Shown one piece after another: positions 28,008-40,297 of a DNA stretch of 64,000 bases (position 1 is the first letter of the stretch; each line of letters opens with the position of its first letter). Both the position numbers and the translations under genes were made by a program. Where the stretch lies: assembly GCA_023954195.1 (NCBI GenBank), contig JAMLIK010000001.1, forward strand, positions 1,647,724-1,711,723, read 5' to 3'. The stretch is from Xanthobacteraceae bacterium (GTDB lineage: Bacteria > Pseudomonadota > Alphaproteobacteria > Rhizobiales > Xanthobacteraceae). Below the pieces are notes generated by a model. It saw only the letters and a program-made list of their open reading frames with translations. It made no database searches and was not told where the DNA came from.

Positions 28008-28386
28008 CGCCACACGCCGCCCGACCCCGCACATGAGTCATTAAGCCCAACGCGGCTGGTGGGCGGAAAGATATTAGCCGCACCGAAATAGAAATTTCCC
28101 AAAGAAAGACTGCGGTCGATATTTTCCAGAATTTGAAATATTGTCGTATAAACATAATCTTGCTGGAACGATTTAAAAATCGAATGACAGATCATGCTGC
28201 CCACTCAATTTTTTCGAGCACGAAAAATCATTGAATTTTGATTGCTATGGGAAACTTCCCAATAAATGACCGTCGCTTTGCCCGCGCCGAAACCGCCGAT
28301 CTGGCTTAGACTTCACCTTGGACATTTGAAACCTGCGGCGCGGTCGTGTGAACCCGAACCGCCCTCAACCCGAGACAGCCGACGCC
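28008..28386. other. AT-rich structured intergenic region between pheA and metF
   Basis: 379 bp without a credible gene. Roughly 28065-28275 is visibly AT-richer than anything else in the window and holds several small inverted repeats: CGATTT-AA-AAATCG (28169-28182), TTTTTCG-AGCA-CGAAAAA (about 28210-28227) within flanking CAAT..ATTG, and GGGAA-AC-TTCCC (28249-28260), with GAAATTTCCC again at 28090. It likely holds the metF promoter and control sites. No recognisable SAM riboswitch core was found. Confidence 0.6.
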
Positions 28387-29298
28387 ATGAGTGCAAGCGC
28401 CCGTCAGCCTGAGTCCGTTGCGGCCTCGTCCGGATTGCCGACTATCTCGTTCGAATTCTTCCCGCCGAAGACCGAGGAGATGGAGCGCAATCTTTGGGAC
28501 ACCATCACCCGCCTCGCGCCGCTCGCTCCGAGTTTTGTCTCGGTGACCTATGGCGCCGGCGGCTCGACGCGCGAGCGCACCCACGCCACCATCGCGCGCA
28601 TCCTCAAGGAAACCGACCTCGTCCCGGCCGCGCATCTCACCTGCGTCAATGCCCCCCGCGCCGCCATCGACGACGTGGTGGCGCGCTATCACGAGGTCGG
28701 CGTCCGTCACATCGTGGCGCTGCGCGGCGACCCGACCACCGGCATCGGCACCCCCTATGCCGCGCATCCCGACGGCTACCAGACCTCGGCCGAACTCGTC
28801 GCCAGCATCAAGACGCGCTATCCCGACATCGACGTCACTGTATCGGCCTATCCCGAGAAGCACCCCGAGAGCCGCGACTTCGACGCCGACCTCGACACCT
28901 TGCAAGCCAAGGTCGACGCCGGCGCGAGCCGCGCCATCACCCAGGTCTTCTTCGATAACGATCTGTACTTCCGGTACCTCGATCGCGTGCGGGCGCGCGG
29001 AATCGACATTCCGATCCTGCCCGGCATCATGCCGATGCACAATTTCAGGCAGGCGAAAGGTTTCGTCACCCGCGCCGGAACCACCGTGCCGGCGTGGCTG
29101 GAGGAAAAGTTCGACGGCCTCGATGACGACGCCGAAACCCGCAAGCTGGTGGCCGCCGCCGTCGCCGCCGGCCAGGTGCAGAAGCTTGCCAAGCATGGCG
29201 TCGAGAACTTCCATTTCTACACCATGAACCGCGCCGATCTGGTGTTCGCGATCTGCCACCTGCTCGGCATCCGGCCCGCGACGCAGAAGGCGGCGTAG
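28387..29298 (+). CDS. metF: Methylenetetrahydrofolate reductase
   Basis: FAD-dependent reduction of 5,10-methylene-THF to 5-methyl-THF, the methyl donor for MetH. The 303 residues contain [20 protein letters not shown] (family N-terminus with the catalytic Glu), [54 protein letters not shown] and [18 protein letters not shown] 28387 is taken as start; a GTG at 28348 in frame is possible. metH follows 83 bp later, so the two consecutive steps of methionine methyl transfer are adjacent. Confidence 0.95.
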   Translation: MSASARQPESVAASSGLPTISFEFFPPKTEEMERNLWDTITRLAPLAPSFVSVTYGAGGSTRERTHATIARILKETDLVPAAHLTCVNAPRAAIDDVVARYHEVGVRHIVALRGDPTTGIGTPYAAHPDGYQTSAELVASIKTRYPDIDVTVSAYPEKHPESRDFDADLDTLQAKVDAGASRAITQVFFDNDLYFRYLDRVRARGIDIPILPGIMPMHNFRQAKGFVTRAGTTVPAWLEEKFDGLDDDAETRKLVAAAVAAGQVQKLAKHGVENFHFYTMNRADLVFAICHLLGIRPATQKAA

Positions 29299-29339
29299 GT
29301 GCTCGCCCCTCGGCACGCGGCCGCTTCCCCTCACCCCAA

Positions 29340-29362
29340 CCCTCTCCCCGACGGGGAGAGGG
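29340..29362. repeat. GC hairpin between metF and metH
   Basis: CCCTCTCCCC-GAC-GGGGAGAGGG, 10-bp perfect stem with a 3-base loop, 20 bases before the metH start. A related CCCCTCCC/GGGAGGGG hairpin is at 37990-38012. It looks like a dispersed palindrome and may attenuate or shield the metH ribosome binding site. Confidence 0.65.
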
Positions 29363-29381
29363 AGTAACATCCGAGTTCGCC

Positions 29382-33257
<3,876 letters not shown>

Positions 33258-33333
33258 CCGGCCGCCACGACGCGGTTGCGCGGTGCGCGATTTGGTGCGT
33301 CAATCGACGCGCCTCACGCAATGCGGTGCCAGG

Positions 33334-33684
33334 ATGGTTCCGGAGAAACTGGTCATTCTGCTGTTCGCCGTTCTCGGCCAGGCGACCTGGGCCGATGCCG
33401 ACGTCGTCGACGTGCGCCACGCCGGGCCGGTCGATCTCGCGCCGTTCGTCTGCACCGACATCACCCGCAGCACCATGATCGGCCGCGCCTGCTACAACGC
33501 GGCGACACAATCCGCGATCATCGAGGTCCGCTCGACCTACCGGCAATTCTGCAATCTGCCGAAGCCGACTTTCGACGCGCTGCTCGACGCCCCGTCGATG
33601 GGACAATTTTACCGGAAACACATTCAGGGCTCCAAAGCGGCCGCGTCCTATGCCTGCGCGCCTCGGCCGCGACAGCACGGCTAG
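33334..33684 (+). CDS. Exported KTSC-domain protein of unknown function
   Basis: 116 residues. A signal peptide (VPEKLVILLFAVLGQATWADA) is followed by a KTSC domain: STMIGRACYNAATQSAIIEV, then YRQFCNLPKPTFDALLDAPS and MGQFYRKHI, the usual pattern of this small domain (Ser-x-x-Ile, Tyr-Asn/Asp, Phe, LL-x-A-x-S-x-G). Four Cys in the mature part could form disulphides. KTSC proteins are usually cytoplasmic and uncharacterised, so an exported form is unusual. A GTG at 33283 is an alternative start. Not in an obvious operon. Confidence 0.72.
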   Translation: MVPEKLVILLFAVLGQATWADADVVDVRHAGPVDLAPFVCTDITRSTMIGRACYNAATQSAIIEVRSTYRQFCNLPKPTFDALLDAPSMGQFYRKHIQGSKAAASYACAPRPRQHG

Positions 33685-33707
33685 AACAGAATCCGATCTG
33701 ACTGGAT

Positions 33708-33770
33708 CGTCATTGCGCGGAGCCTGCGCTCGGACAACGCGAAGTGTTCATCCGAGTGCTCGCAATGACG
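33708..33770. repeat. Dispersed palindromic repeat, family A, copy 5
   Basis: CGTCATTGCGCGGAGC.. then GCTCGGACAACGCGAAGTG and TCCGAGTGCTCGCAATGACG. Family A ends with the internal hairpin in inverted order relative to the copy at 25371. It lies in the gap after the KTSC gene. Confidence 0.8.
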
Positions 33771-33922
33771 GCGATTCTCTCCGATCGCTGAACGCCCAAT
33801 GCCTCAGCGCCGCATATCCGGACGCGCCGGATGAGTGGCCTGCCCTAGACCTTAACGGATTTTAACGATATCGGTGCCTGACGCGGCGGCGATGTTGCCT
33901 GCCAGGATACCGACCGATTCCG

Positions 33923-34564
33923 ATGCCCGTGACCCGCACCCGATCCCTCCGCACCGTCTGGCGCATGGCGCTGGTTGTCGCGCTGGGCGGCGCGGTCGCC
34001 GGCTGCGTCAGCGACGGTCAGGGGCCGGTTGCCTCCCAATCCACTCCAAATGGCGCGACGGTAAGTGGCGCGACGGTGGCGTTCGAGTCCATCGACGGGC
34101 CGCCGCGGCCGGTGTTCGACCGCATGGTCGACATCCTCGACAGCGAGGCCCAATTGCGCAATGTCGCCGTGGTCTCGCGCCAGTCTCAGGCCGCCTACCG
34201 CGTGCGCGGCTATCTCGCCGCGCAGACCGTTCGCGGCCGGACCTCGATCGACTGGGTATGGGACGTCTACGACCGCGACCAGCGCCGCGCGCTGCGCCTC
34301 GCCGGCACCGAGCCGGTGAACCGGACCGGCGGCGACGCCTGGGCGGCCGCCGACGACGTCACGCTGCGGCGTATCGCGCAAGCCGGCCTGAGCGGGCTCA
34401 GCGCGGTGATCGGCGGCAGCGCCGCGCCGGTCGATGCGGCGCCAGCCGCCGCCCCGCCGGCGCGCGGGCCGGCCATCGCCGCCAACACCGATTTAGCCGC
34501 GACGCCCCGCGCCGCGCTCGGCTTCGCCAGCGTGGATGACGACCCACCTCGCGCGGAGCGCTGA
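33923..34564 (+). CDS. Conserved lipoprotein of unknown function
   Basis: 213-residue predicted lipoprotein: basic N-terminus, hydrophobic segment and lipobox AVAGC (Cys near residue 28). The mature part has a conserved-looking core (AFESIDGPPRPVFDRMVDIL, VVSRQSQAAYRVRGYLAAQT, SIDWVWDVYDRDQRRALRLA) that may bind or modulate an envelope partner, followed by an Ala/Pro-rich tail. prs follows 157 bp downstream. No enzymatic motif was recognised. Confidence 0.8.
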   Translation: MPVTRTRSLRTVWRMALVVALGGAVAGCVSDGQGPVASQSTPNGATVSGATVAFESIDGPPRPVFDRMVDILDSEAQLRNVAVVSRQSQAAYRVRGYLAAQTVRGRTSIDWVWDVYDRDQRRALRLAGTEPVNRTGGDAWAAADDVTLRRIAQAGLSGLSAVIGGSAAPVDAAPAAAPPARGPAIAANTDLAATPRAALGFASVDDDPPRAER

Positions 34565-34721
34565 TTTAACCCCCGAAAAGCGCCCGTGACGGGTTGCCAT
34601 CGCCGGGCCCGCCTTGATATCACCTCGGCCGTCACCCGCGCCCTCGATGTCCGGGGCGGAAGTCCGATAGGTAGCCGATATGCTCAACGTTGTGTCCACC
34701 AAAACCGGGGGAAAAGCGACG

Positions 34722-35675
34722 ATGTCGGCCAAAAACGGGGCGATCAAGCTGGTCGCCGGGAACTCCAACCCCGCGCTGGCGCGGCAGATTTCCGCGGTCC
34801 TCGACATTCCGCTGACCAAGGCCAGCGTGCGGCGCTTCGCCGACATGGAGATCTTCGTCGAGATTCTGGAGAACGTGCGCGGCTCTGACGTTTTCGTGAT
34901 CCAGTCGACCTCCTATCCGGCCAACGACCACCTGATGGAGCTCTTAATCATCATCGACGCGCTGCGCCGCGCCTCGGCGCGCCGCATCACCGCGGTGGTG
35001 CCGTATTTCGGCTATGCCCGGCAGGATCGCAAGGTCGGCTCGCGCGCGCCGATTTCCGCCAAGCTGGTCGCCAACCTGATTACCCATGCCGGCGCCGACC
35101 GGGTGCTGACGCTCGACCTGCACGCCGTGCAGATCCAAGGCTTCTTCGACATCCCAACCGATAACCTCTACGCCTCGCCGGTGATGGTGCGCGACATCCG
35201 CGAGCGGTTCGACCTCTCCAAGGTGATGGTGGTGTCGCCCGACGTCGGCGGCGTGGCGCGCGCGCGCGGCCTCGCCAAGCGCATCTCGGCGCCGCTCGCC
35301 ATCATCGACAAGCGCCGCGAGCGCGCCGGCGAGTCCGAGGTGATGAACGTGATCGGCGACGTCTCCGGCGCCACCTGCATCCTGATCGACGACATCGTCG
35401 ATTCCGGCGGCACGCTGGTCAATGCCGCCGATGCGCTGCTCGCCAACGGCGCGAAGGAAGTCTACGCCTATCTCACCCACGGCGTGCTGTCCGGCGGCGC
35501 CACCGCGCGCATCGCCAATTCCCGGCTCAAGGAAATGGTGATCACCGACTCGATCCAGCCGACCGACGCGGTGCTCGCGGCCAAGAACATCCGCCTGCTG
35601 CCGATCGCGCCGCTGATCGCCGAGGCCATCAGCCGCACGGCGGCCGAGGAATCGGTGTCCAGCCTGTTCGATTGA
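34722..35675 (+). CDS. prs: Ribose-phosphate pyrophosphokinase
   Basis: Makes PRPP from ribose 5-phosphate and ATP for nucleotide, histidine and tryptophan synthesis. The 317 residues show the class I pattern: [36 protein letters not shown], the ATP loop [13 protein letters not shown], the flexible loop [18 protein letters not shown] and the PRPP-binding motif [17 protein letters not shown]. Start 34722 has GGGGGAAAA upstream and matches the family N-terminus; the ATG at 34680 would add a non-conserved leader. A family B element follows. Confidence 0.96.
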   Translation: MSAKNGAIKLVAGNSNPALARQISAVLDIPLTKASVRRFADMEIFVEILENVRGSDVFVIQSTSYPANDHLMELLIIIDALRRASARRITAVVPYFGYARQDRKVGSRAPISAKLVANLITHAGADRVLTLDLHAVQIQGFFDIPTDNLYASPVMVRDIRERFDLSKVMVVSPDVGGVARARGLAKRISAPLAIIDKRRERAGESEVMNVIGDVSGATCILIDDIVDSGGTLVNAADALLANGAKEVYAYLTHGVLSGGATARIANSRLKEMVITDSIQPTDAVLAAKNIRLLPIAPLIAEAISRTAAEESVSSLFD

Positions 35676-36216
35676 TCCCGAGCCGTCACCCGTTTTGGAG
35701 GCGGATTTCCAACACGAAAAAGCGTCGTCCCCGCGCAGGCGGGGACCCATACGCCGCAGCGGCTCGGCTCCATTCCTGAGGCGAAGTCATTCGATAACGA
35801 CTGACGTCAGGGGTTATGGATCCTCGCCTGCGCGAGGACGACGCCGGGGTTTCGGGTCGTGCTCCGCGCAACCTTGAACCGCCTTTACCCCTCCCGCAAG
35901 CCGGGAGAGGGTCATCAGCAGGACTCGCACCGCGCGAATCCGCGCGACCGACTCGCGCCCCGCGAATCCGATTCCGTTTTGTTCTCAACGGCCGGCCGAC
36001 GCGCCGCGATGATCTGTGGACGAGCGGCGGTTTGCCTGTGGATGGAGTCCGCGCGCCGTTGCGCGGATTCGGCAAATCACATCACTTGATCCTCGCGCAC
36101 CTGATCGAAGCGACTGCATTCCGTCACGGTACGCGACATCCAGCGACGTGTCGGGCCTGGCGCCCATCGTCCTGCCGCGTGCGTATCATAACAAACAACA
36201 GCAAGGTCGAGACGGC
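35676..36216. other. Long intergenic region after prs
   Basis: 541 bp with no credible gene. It holds a complete family B element (35723-35843), a GGGAGAGGG-type hairpin remnant near 35885-35910, and upstream of the YbjN gene two TGTGGA motifs 22 bases apart (36015 and 36037) that resemble, but do not match, DnaA boxes. Confidence 0.6.
35723..35843. repeat. Family B mosaic element, copy 2
   Basis: The left end CGTCGTCCCCGC-GCAG-GCGGGGACCCATACGCCGC and the right end AGGGGTTATGGATCCTCGCC-TGCG-CGAGGACGACG enclose about 70 bp. Left end and right-end flank match copy 4 at 57541. Confidence 0.85.
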
Positions 36217-36717
36217 ATGTCCCTCCTCGAAGGCACGTTCGATTCCCGAAACAGTCCGCTGGAAGTGGTCGAGGAGATCGCCGCCACCAACGATTGGTCG
36301 TTCGAGCGTTCCGGCGACGACGAAATCACCATCGTCACGCAGGGCGCGTGGACCGACTATCAGTTGTCCTTCACCTGGATGACCGAGATCGAGGCGCTGC
36401 ATCTGGCCTGCGCTTTCGACATGAAAATTCCCCCGGCGCGGCGCGGCGAGGTGCAGAGACTGGTCGCCGCGATCAACGAACAACTCTGGGTCGGACATTT
36501 CGACATCTGGGCGCAGACCGGCACAGTCATGTACCGTCAGTCGCTGCTGCTCCCCGAGGGGCTGACGGCGTCGAGCGCGCAATGCCGGGCCATGTTGTCT
36601 GGCGCCATCGAGGCGTGCGAACGTTATTATCCGGCGTTGCAGTTCGTCGTCTGGGCCGGCAAATCCGCCCCCGACGCCATGAGCGCGGCGATGTTCGACA
36701 CCGAGGGCGAGGCGTAG
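36217..36717 (+). CDS. YbjN-family protein
   Basis: 166-residue cytoplasmic protein of the YbjN fold (type III secretion chaperone-like). Recognisable blocks are NSPLEVVEEIAATNDWSFER, WTDYQLSFTWMTEIEALHLA and CERYYPALQFVVWAGKSAPD. E. coli YbjN affects motility and stress responses but the biochemical role is unknown. Start 36217 was chosen because upstream in-frame residues look random. The downstream proC gene is separated by a repeat. Confidence 0.88.
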   Translation: MSLLEGTFDSRNSPLEVVEEIAATNDWSFERSGDDEITIVTQGAWTDYQLSFTWMTEIEALHLACAFDMKIPPARRGEVQRLVAAINEQLWVGHFDIWAQTGTVMYRQSLLLPEGLTASSAQCRAMLSGAIEACERYYPALQFVVWAGKSAPDAMSAAMFDTEGEA

Positions 36718-36730
36718 TCCTTGAGCCGCC

Positions 36731-36812
36731 CGTCATGCGCGGGCTTGACCCGCGCATCCATCTCACGAAGATGCTGATACGATGGATTGCCGGATCAAGC
36801 CCGGCAATGACG
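36731..36812. repeat. REP-like inverted pair, family C
   Basis: CGTCATGCGCGGGCTTGACCCGCGCATCCA on the left and, inverted, GGATTGCCGGATCAAGCCCGGCAATGACG on the right: two palindromes in opposite orientation with a short spacer, the layout of a BIME/REP pair. It lies between the YbjN gene and proC. Confidence 0.8.
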
Positions 36813-36829
36813 TGAAGAAGGCTGTTTCG

Positions 36830-37663
36830 ATGACCGCGTCCCAGGAAGCGCTTAGGGGTCTTGATGGCACCGTCGTCCTCGCCGGCGCCGGCAAGATGGG
36901 CGGCGCGCTGCTCACCGGCTGGCTGGCGCGGGGGCTGGACCCTGCCCGCGCCGTCGTCCTCGACCCGCACGTCTCCAACGAGATCCGCGCGCTCGGCGCG
37001 GGCCGCCTGCGGATCAATCCGACGCCGTCGGATATCGGACCGGCCGACGTGCTGGTGCTCGCTGTCAAGCCGCAGATGTTTCACGACGCAGCCGCGACCC
37101 TGAAGTCGCTGGTGCGGCCCGCGACGCTGGTGGTGTCGATCATGGCCGGCGTCACCGTCGCAACCATCGGCGACGCCTGCGGCGGCAAGGTGGTGCGCGC
37201 GATGCCCAATACGCCGGCGGCGATCGGCCGCGGCATCACCGTCGCGGTGCCCGATGGTTCGGTGGGCAACGCCCAGCGCGCCGTCGCCAACGCCCTGCTC
37301 GCCGCCACCGGCAAGGTCGAATGGCTCGACGACGAGGCGCTGATGGACGCGGTGACCGCGGTGTCCGGCTCCGGCCCGGCCTATGTGTTTCTGCTGGCGG
37401 AGGAGTTGGCGCGCGCCGGCATCGCGGCCGGGCTGCCGGCAACGCTGGCGGCGAAACTCGCGCGCGAGACCGTCGCGGGCGCCGGCGAACTGCTGTATCG
37501 CTCCGATCTCGACGCCGCCACCCTGCGCCAGAACGTCACCTCGCCCGGCGGCACCACCGCCGCTGCGCTCGGCGTGCTGATGGCCGACGACGGCTTCCAG
37601 CCTCTGTTGCACCGCGCGGTGGCGGCGGCGACCCGACGCTCGAAGGAACTGGCGCGGTCGTGA
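36830..37663 (+). CDS. proC: Pyrroline-5-carboxylate reductase
   Basis: NAD(P)H-dependent last step of proline synthesis. In 277 residues: Rossmann motif VVLAGAGKMGGALLTGWLAR, VLAVKPQMFHDAA, VVRAMPNTPAAIGRGITVAV and the C-terminal signature ATLRQNVTSPGGTTAAALGV, with VSGSGPAYVFLLAEELARAG at the substrate site. Start 36830 is preferred because an in-frame ATG at 36782 lies within the family C repeat. The small DUF1508 gene follows. Confidence 0.96.
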   Translation: MTASQEALRGLDGTVVLAGAGKMGGALLTGWLARGLDPARAVVLDPHVSNEIRALGAGRLRINPTPSDIGPADVLVLAVKPQMFHDAAATLKSLVRPATLVVSIMAGVTVATIGDACGGKVVRAMPNTPAAIGRGITVAVPDGSVGNAQRAVANALLAATGKVEWLDDEALMDAVTAVSGSGPAYVFLLAEELARAGIAAGLPATLAAKLARETVAGAGELLYRSDLDAATLRQNVTSPGGTTAAALGVLMADDGFQPLLHRAVAAATRRSKELARS

Positions 37664-37780
37664 TTTTCACGGTCTCGCAAATGACGAATCGGGGACAACG
37701 CGGCGACCCGGCTTGACACCCGTTCCGGCACCCCGGAGGTTGCCGGAACCAACGCGCAACGCATCAACCGGGAGATCGAA

Positions 37781-37963
37781 ATGGCTTACAAATTCGAGGT
37801 CTACAAGGACAAGGCGGGTGAGTTTCGTTTTCGCTTCAAGGCTCCGAACGGCGAGAACATGTTCGGATCGGAAGGCTACGCCCAGAAGGCGTCGGCGCTG
37901 AACGCCATCGAATCCATCAAGAAGAACAGTCCCGGCGCCACGGTCGACGATCAGACCAAGTAA
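37781..37963 (+). CDS. DUF1508 (YegP-type) small protein
   Basis: 60 residues, one DUF1508 repeat: YKFEVYKDKAGEFRFRFKAP then SEGYAQKASALNAIESIKKN. E. coli YegP has two such units; this is a single unit. Acidic/basic balanced and soluble, function unknown. GGGAGA at 37771 precedes the ATG. A GC hairpin follows within 30 bases. Confidence 0.9.
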   Translation: MAYKFEVYKDKAGEFRFRFKAPNGENMFGSEGYAQKASALNAIESIKKNSPGATVDDQTK

Positions 37964-37989
37964 GGCGCGCATCGTCCCGCGACGGCTCA

Positions 37990-38012
37990 CCCCTCCCCGC
38001 GAGCGGGAGGGG
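37990..38012 (+). terminator. GC hairpin after the DUF1508 gene
   Basis: CCCCTCCCCGC-GA-GCGGGAGGGG, one bulged base, without a T-run. It lies between convergent genes (DUF1508 plus, RNase T2 minus). It may be a terminator or a member of the CCCTCTCCCC repeat type. Confidence 0.45.
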
Positions 38013-38049
38013 ATCAAGGCGAGACTGGCGAAGGCAAGACTGACGAAGG

Positions 38050-38790
38050 TCAGCCGCCGCGCACCGGCGGCATCGACACCGTGCCGCGGCGGCAGGCGCG
38101 GCGATTGATCTCGTCACAGGCGCGGAATTGCAGGTCGCGGGTCATGCAGATCCGCACCTCGCTCAGCCGTGCGCGGTCGCAGACCACGGCGATGGCGGCC
38201 TCGCTCAAGCCGGGATTGGCCCGGATGAAGGCCGCCTCCACCGCGGCGGGCGTGACGGTTTTAGTCTGGGTCAGGTCCTGAAACTCGGCCGGAATCTTCA
38301 CCGCCCCGCGAGCCTTGCGGATGGCTTCGAAATACCCGCGCGAGCCAAGGCCCGAGCAGGTGCCATGCTTGTCCCATTCGTTGTAGATCAGCCCCGGCGC
38401 CGGCATCAGGTCGAGCATCGACGTCATCAGGTCGCGCGACAGCCGCGGCGCGGGGCGCTGGCAATAGTCCGGAAAGCCGCGCTCGTATTGCGGCCACAAC
38501 CCATGCACCACGAAGGAAAACGGCCGGCCGCCGCACTGCACCTGCTGCGAGCGGCTGATGCCGCCGCGCTCGCGCGCGGCTTCGCAATAGGACGGCGACC
38601 ACGACAGCGACAGCACGTAGAAATCGAACTGCCCCGGCGCATTCTGGCGGCGGTCCTGCGCCTCGGCCGGGATCGCCGCAGCCAGCCACAGCGCGGCCGC
38701 GACGAGCAGCCATAATCCTGACAGGCGAGACCCCGACCGATCACGACGCGCGAAAAGCCCGGCTTGCCCCAACCCTTGCCTCATCGCCAT
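38050..38790 (-). CDS. Secreted ribonuclease T2 family protein
   Basis: Periplasmic or extracellular RNase of the T2 family (E. coli RNase I type), cutting RNA through 2',3'-cyclic phosphates. The 246 residues begin with a signal peptide ending AAAIPAEA|Q. Both active-site motifs are complete: CAS I as FVVHGLWPQ and CAS II as NEWDKHGTCSGL, with LSWSPSYC before them. It is 5 bp downstream of a conserved exported protein, so the two form one unit. Confidence 0.94.
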   Translation of the reverse strand: MAMRQGLGQAGLFARRDRSGSRLSGLWLLVAAALWLAAAIPAEAQDRRQNAPGQFDFYVLSLSWSPSYCEAARERGGISRSQQVQCGGRPFSFVVHGLWPQYERGFPDYCQRPAPRLSRDLMTSMLDLMPAPGLIYNEWDKHGTCSGLGSRGYFEAIRKARGAVKIPAEFQDLTQTKTVTPAAVEAAFIRANPGLSEAAIAVVCDRARLSEVRICMTRDLQFRACDEINRRACRRGTVSMPPVRGG

Positions 38791-38795
38791 CGGCC

Positions 38796-39266
38796 TCAGC
38801 GGCGCGCCGCCCGGCAGCGCGGGTTAAAAGCCCAGTTGCGATCGAGCCCGACCACGCACCATTCGACGCCGGGACCGTAACCGGCGATGCCGCCGTCCTC
38901 AATGATCGAATAATCCACCGTCCGCGGCTTGCCGTCGCTGAGCATGGCGCGGGCGCTGCAAAAACGGCGCGGAATGCTATCCGACAGCCAGGGCCGGAAT
39001 CCGGTTTCCCGGACCCGGTCGTAACCGGTGATCTGCAAGGCCGAATTCCAGAACGTGCTTTCCCTCTCGGCGAACTGCGCGGTGATGGTGCCGAGCGCCG
39101 ATTCGCAAGGCGGGAGCACGCCGTCGTAGCGCGGGCCGAACAGCCCGAAATTCATTTCCAGCGGATTGGCGGCGTTGGCCGCGGGCGAAAGCGCCATCAC
39201 GCCCAGCAATGCGCCCAGCACGGCGCCGGCACCACGTTTTCCAAAAGGCACGACAAAGCCGCTCAT
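38796..39266 (-). CDS. Conserved exported protein, partner gene of RNase T2
   Basis: 156 residues: a signal peptide (GAVLGALLGVMALSPAANA) and a mature domain with four Cys and many aromatic residues (GPRYDGVLPPCESALGTITA, STFWNSALQITGYDRVRETG, SIPRRFCSARAMLSDGKPRT, GPGVEWCVVGLDRNWAFNPR). Related hypothetical proteins occur widely in alphaproteobacteria but I know of no function. Its stop is 5 bp before the RNase T2 start, so they are translated from one message. A binding or folding partner is possible but unsupported. Confidence 0.8.
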   Translation of the reverse strand: MSGFVVPFGKRGAGAVLGALLGVMALSPAANAANPLEMNFGLFGPRYDGVLPPCESALGTITAQFAERESTFWNSALQITGYDRVRETGFRPWLSDSIPRRFCSARAMLSDGKPRTVDYSIIEDGGIAGYGPGVEWCVVGLDRNWAFNPRCRAARR

Positions 39267-39431
39267 CGCATCATCCACCACATCATGACGGCGGGGACGG
39301 TGCCGCGATCGCCCCGCGAGGTCAAGTGCGGCATGGCAACACCGGCGGAAAACCGCCAAATTGCGGCGCGTCGGCGCTTTCCTCCACGCCCCGCGCCGCC
39401 TAGATTGGGTTTGGATGAATCGGAGATACCC

Positions 39432-39734
39432 ATGCGAACGATCGGGGCGGCCGCTCTCGCGGCAACGGCAATCATCATGGCGTGCGCGAGCGCCCGCGCC
39501 GATATCGTGCCGCCCTTCAAGGGCAACGACACCGGCGGCATCATTTCCACCAGCCTGAACAGCCGGACCGATATCCGCGCGCTCGCGGCCAACCACTGCG
39601 CGCAATTCGGCAAGACCGTCAAATGGCTGTCGATCCAGCGCAGCTATGGCCAGTACAGTTCGTTCGCCTGCCGCTGGACCCGCCATGGGATTCGGGCCGG
39701 CAGCTATGAGCATCCGCTGCGCGTCCGCTACTGA
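39432..39734 (+). CDS. Small exported protein of unknown function
   Basis: 100 residues: signal peptide MRTIGAAALAATAIIMACAS ending near ARA|D, and a 75-residue mature part with two Cys (ANHCAQFGKTVKWLSIQRSY, SSFACRWTRHGIRAGSYEHP). CGGAGA lies 6 bases before the ATG. Divergent from the RNase T2 pair with about 165 bp between. The pattern suggests a small disulphide-bonded periplasmic protein. Confidence 0.7.
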   Translation: MRTIGAAALAATAIIMACASARADIVPPFKGNDTGGIISTSLNSRTDIRALAANHCAQFGKTVKWLSIQRSYGQYSSFACRWTRHGIRAGSYEHPLRVRY

Positions 39735-39767
39735 GGCGGCGGCCGGTCCGCGTCCGGCCGCCCAAAA

Positions 39768-40163
39768 CTAGACCACGCCGAAGCGCGCGTTGAAATCGGC
39801 GATGTTGACAAGGCCGCGGCCGTGCCGTCCCTCGCCGATCCGGCGGTCGCCGTCGAACGCCTCGACCTCGAACCGCACGCCCCGCCGCAGCACTTCGACG
39901 ACCCGCGCGGTGGTGCGCACCCGGCGCCCGACCGGCGTGGCGGCGAGATGCCGGACATCGACCTCGGTGCCGACCGTTACCCAGCCCGCCGGCAGCGCGG
40001 GCGCGATCGCGTCTCCCGACGTCAATTCCATTTCGAGAATCATCATCGGCGTGCCGTAAACCGCCGGCATCGCCGGGATGACGTGCTGAACGGTCAGGTC
40101 ATGCGTGACCGTCAGCCACCGCTCGGCGCTCATGCCGATCTTGAAAAAATCGTGTGCATCCAT
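39768..40163 (-). CDS. Hotdog-fold acyl-CoA thioesterase (FlK-like)
   Basis: 131-residue single hotdog domain, similar in pattern to fluoroacetyl-CoA thioesterase-like proteins: VYGTPMMILEMELTSGDAIA, LPAGWVTVGTEVDVRHLAAT and VGRRVRTTARVVEVLRRGVR, with GEGRHGRGLVNIADF at the end. It probably hydrolyses a short or aromatic acyl-CoA; the substrate is unknown. It is transcribed divergently from another thioesterase with a palindromic operator between them. Confidence 0.87.
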   Translation of the reverse strand: MDAHDFFKIGMSAERWLTVTHDLTVQHVIPAMPAVYGTPMMILEMELTSGDAIAPALPAGWVTVGTEVDVRHLAATPVGRRVRTTARVVEVLRRGVRFEVEAFDGDRRIGEGRHGRGLVNIADFNARFGVV

Positions 40164-40249
40164 GCGCCTGTCTTAGGACCGGATCGGATGCGCGTCCAGT
40201 CCCGCCCCTGTCATCGGCCTCCCCTCGCTCGGGCTTTTCAACGTCGTTT

Positions 40250-40267
40250 GTATGATGATAATCATAC
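40250..40267. promoter_or_regulatory. Candidate operator between divergent thioesterase genes
   Basis: GTATGAT-GATA-ATCATAC, 7-bp arms around a 4-base centre, 31 bases before the plus-strand thioesterase start. It contains ATGATAATCAT, the centre of the classical Fur box. The regulator is not encoded nearby. Confidence 0.5.
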
Positions 40268-40297
40268 ATAACGAAGCGACGGAGGATTGGAATCAGG

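Noticed and set aside
28300..28386. SAM-II-type riboswitch before metF
   Set aside because: No pseudoknot core or conserved SAM-II sequence could be found by eye.
33852..33866. TTAA-CGGATT-TTAAC as a CtrA site before the lipoprotein gene
   Set aside because: Spacing is 6 rather than 7, so it does not match the full CtrA site; kept out of the CtrA finding.
36015..36042. Two TGTGGA motifs as DnaA boxes
   Set aside because: Only part of the DnaA consensus TTATCCACA is matched and there is no AT-rich unwinding element or replication gene nearby.
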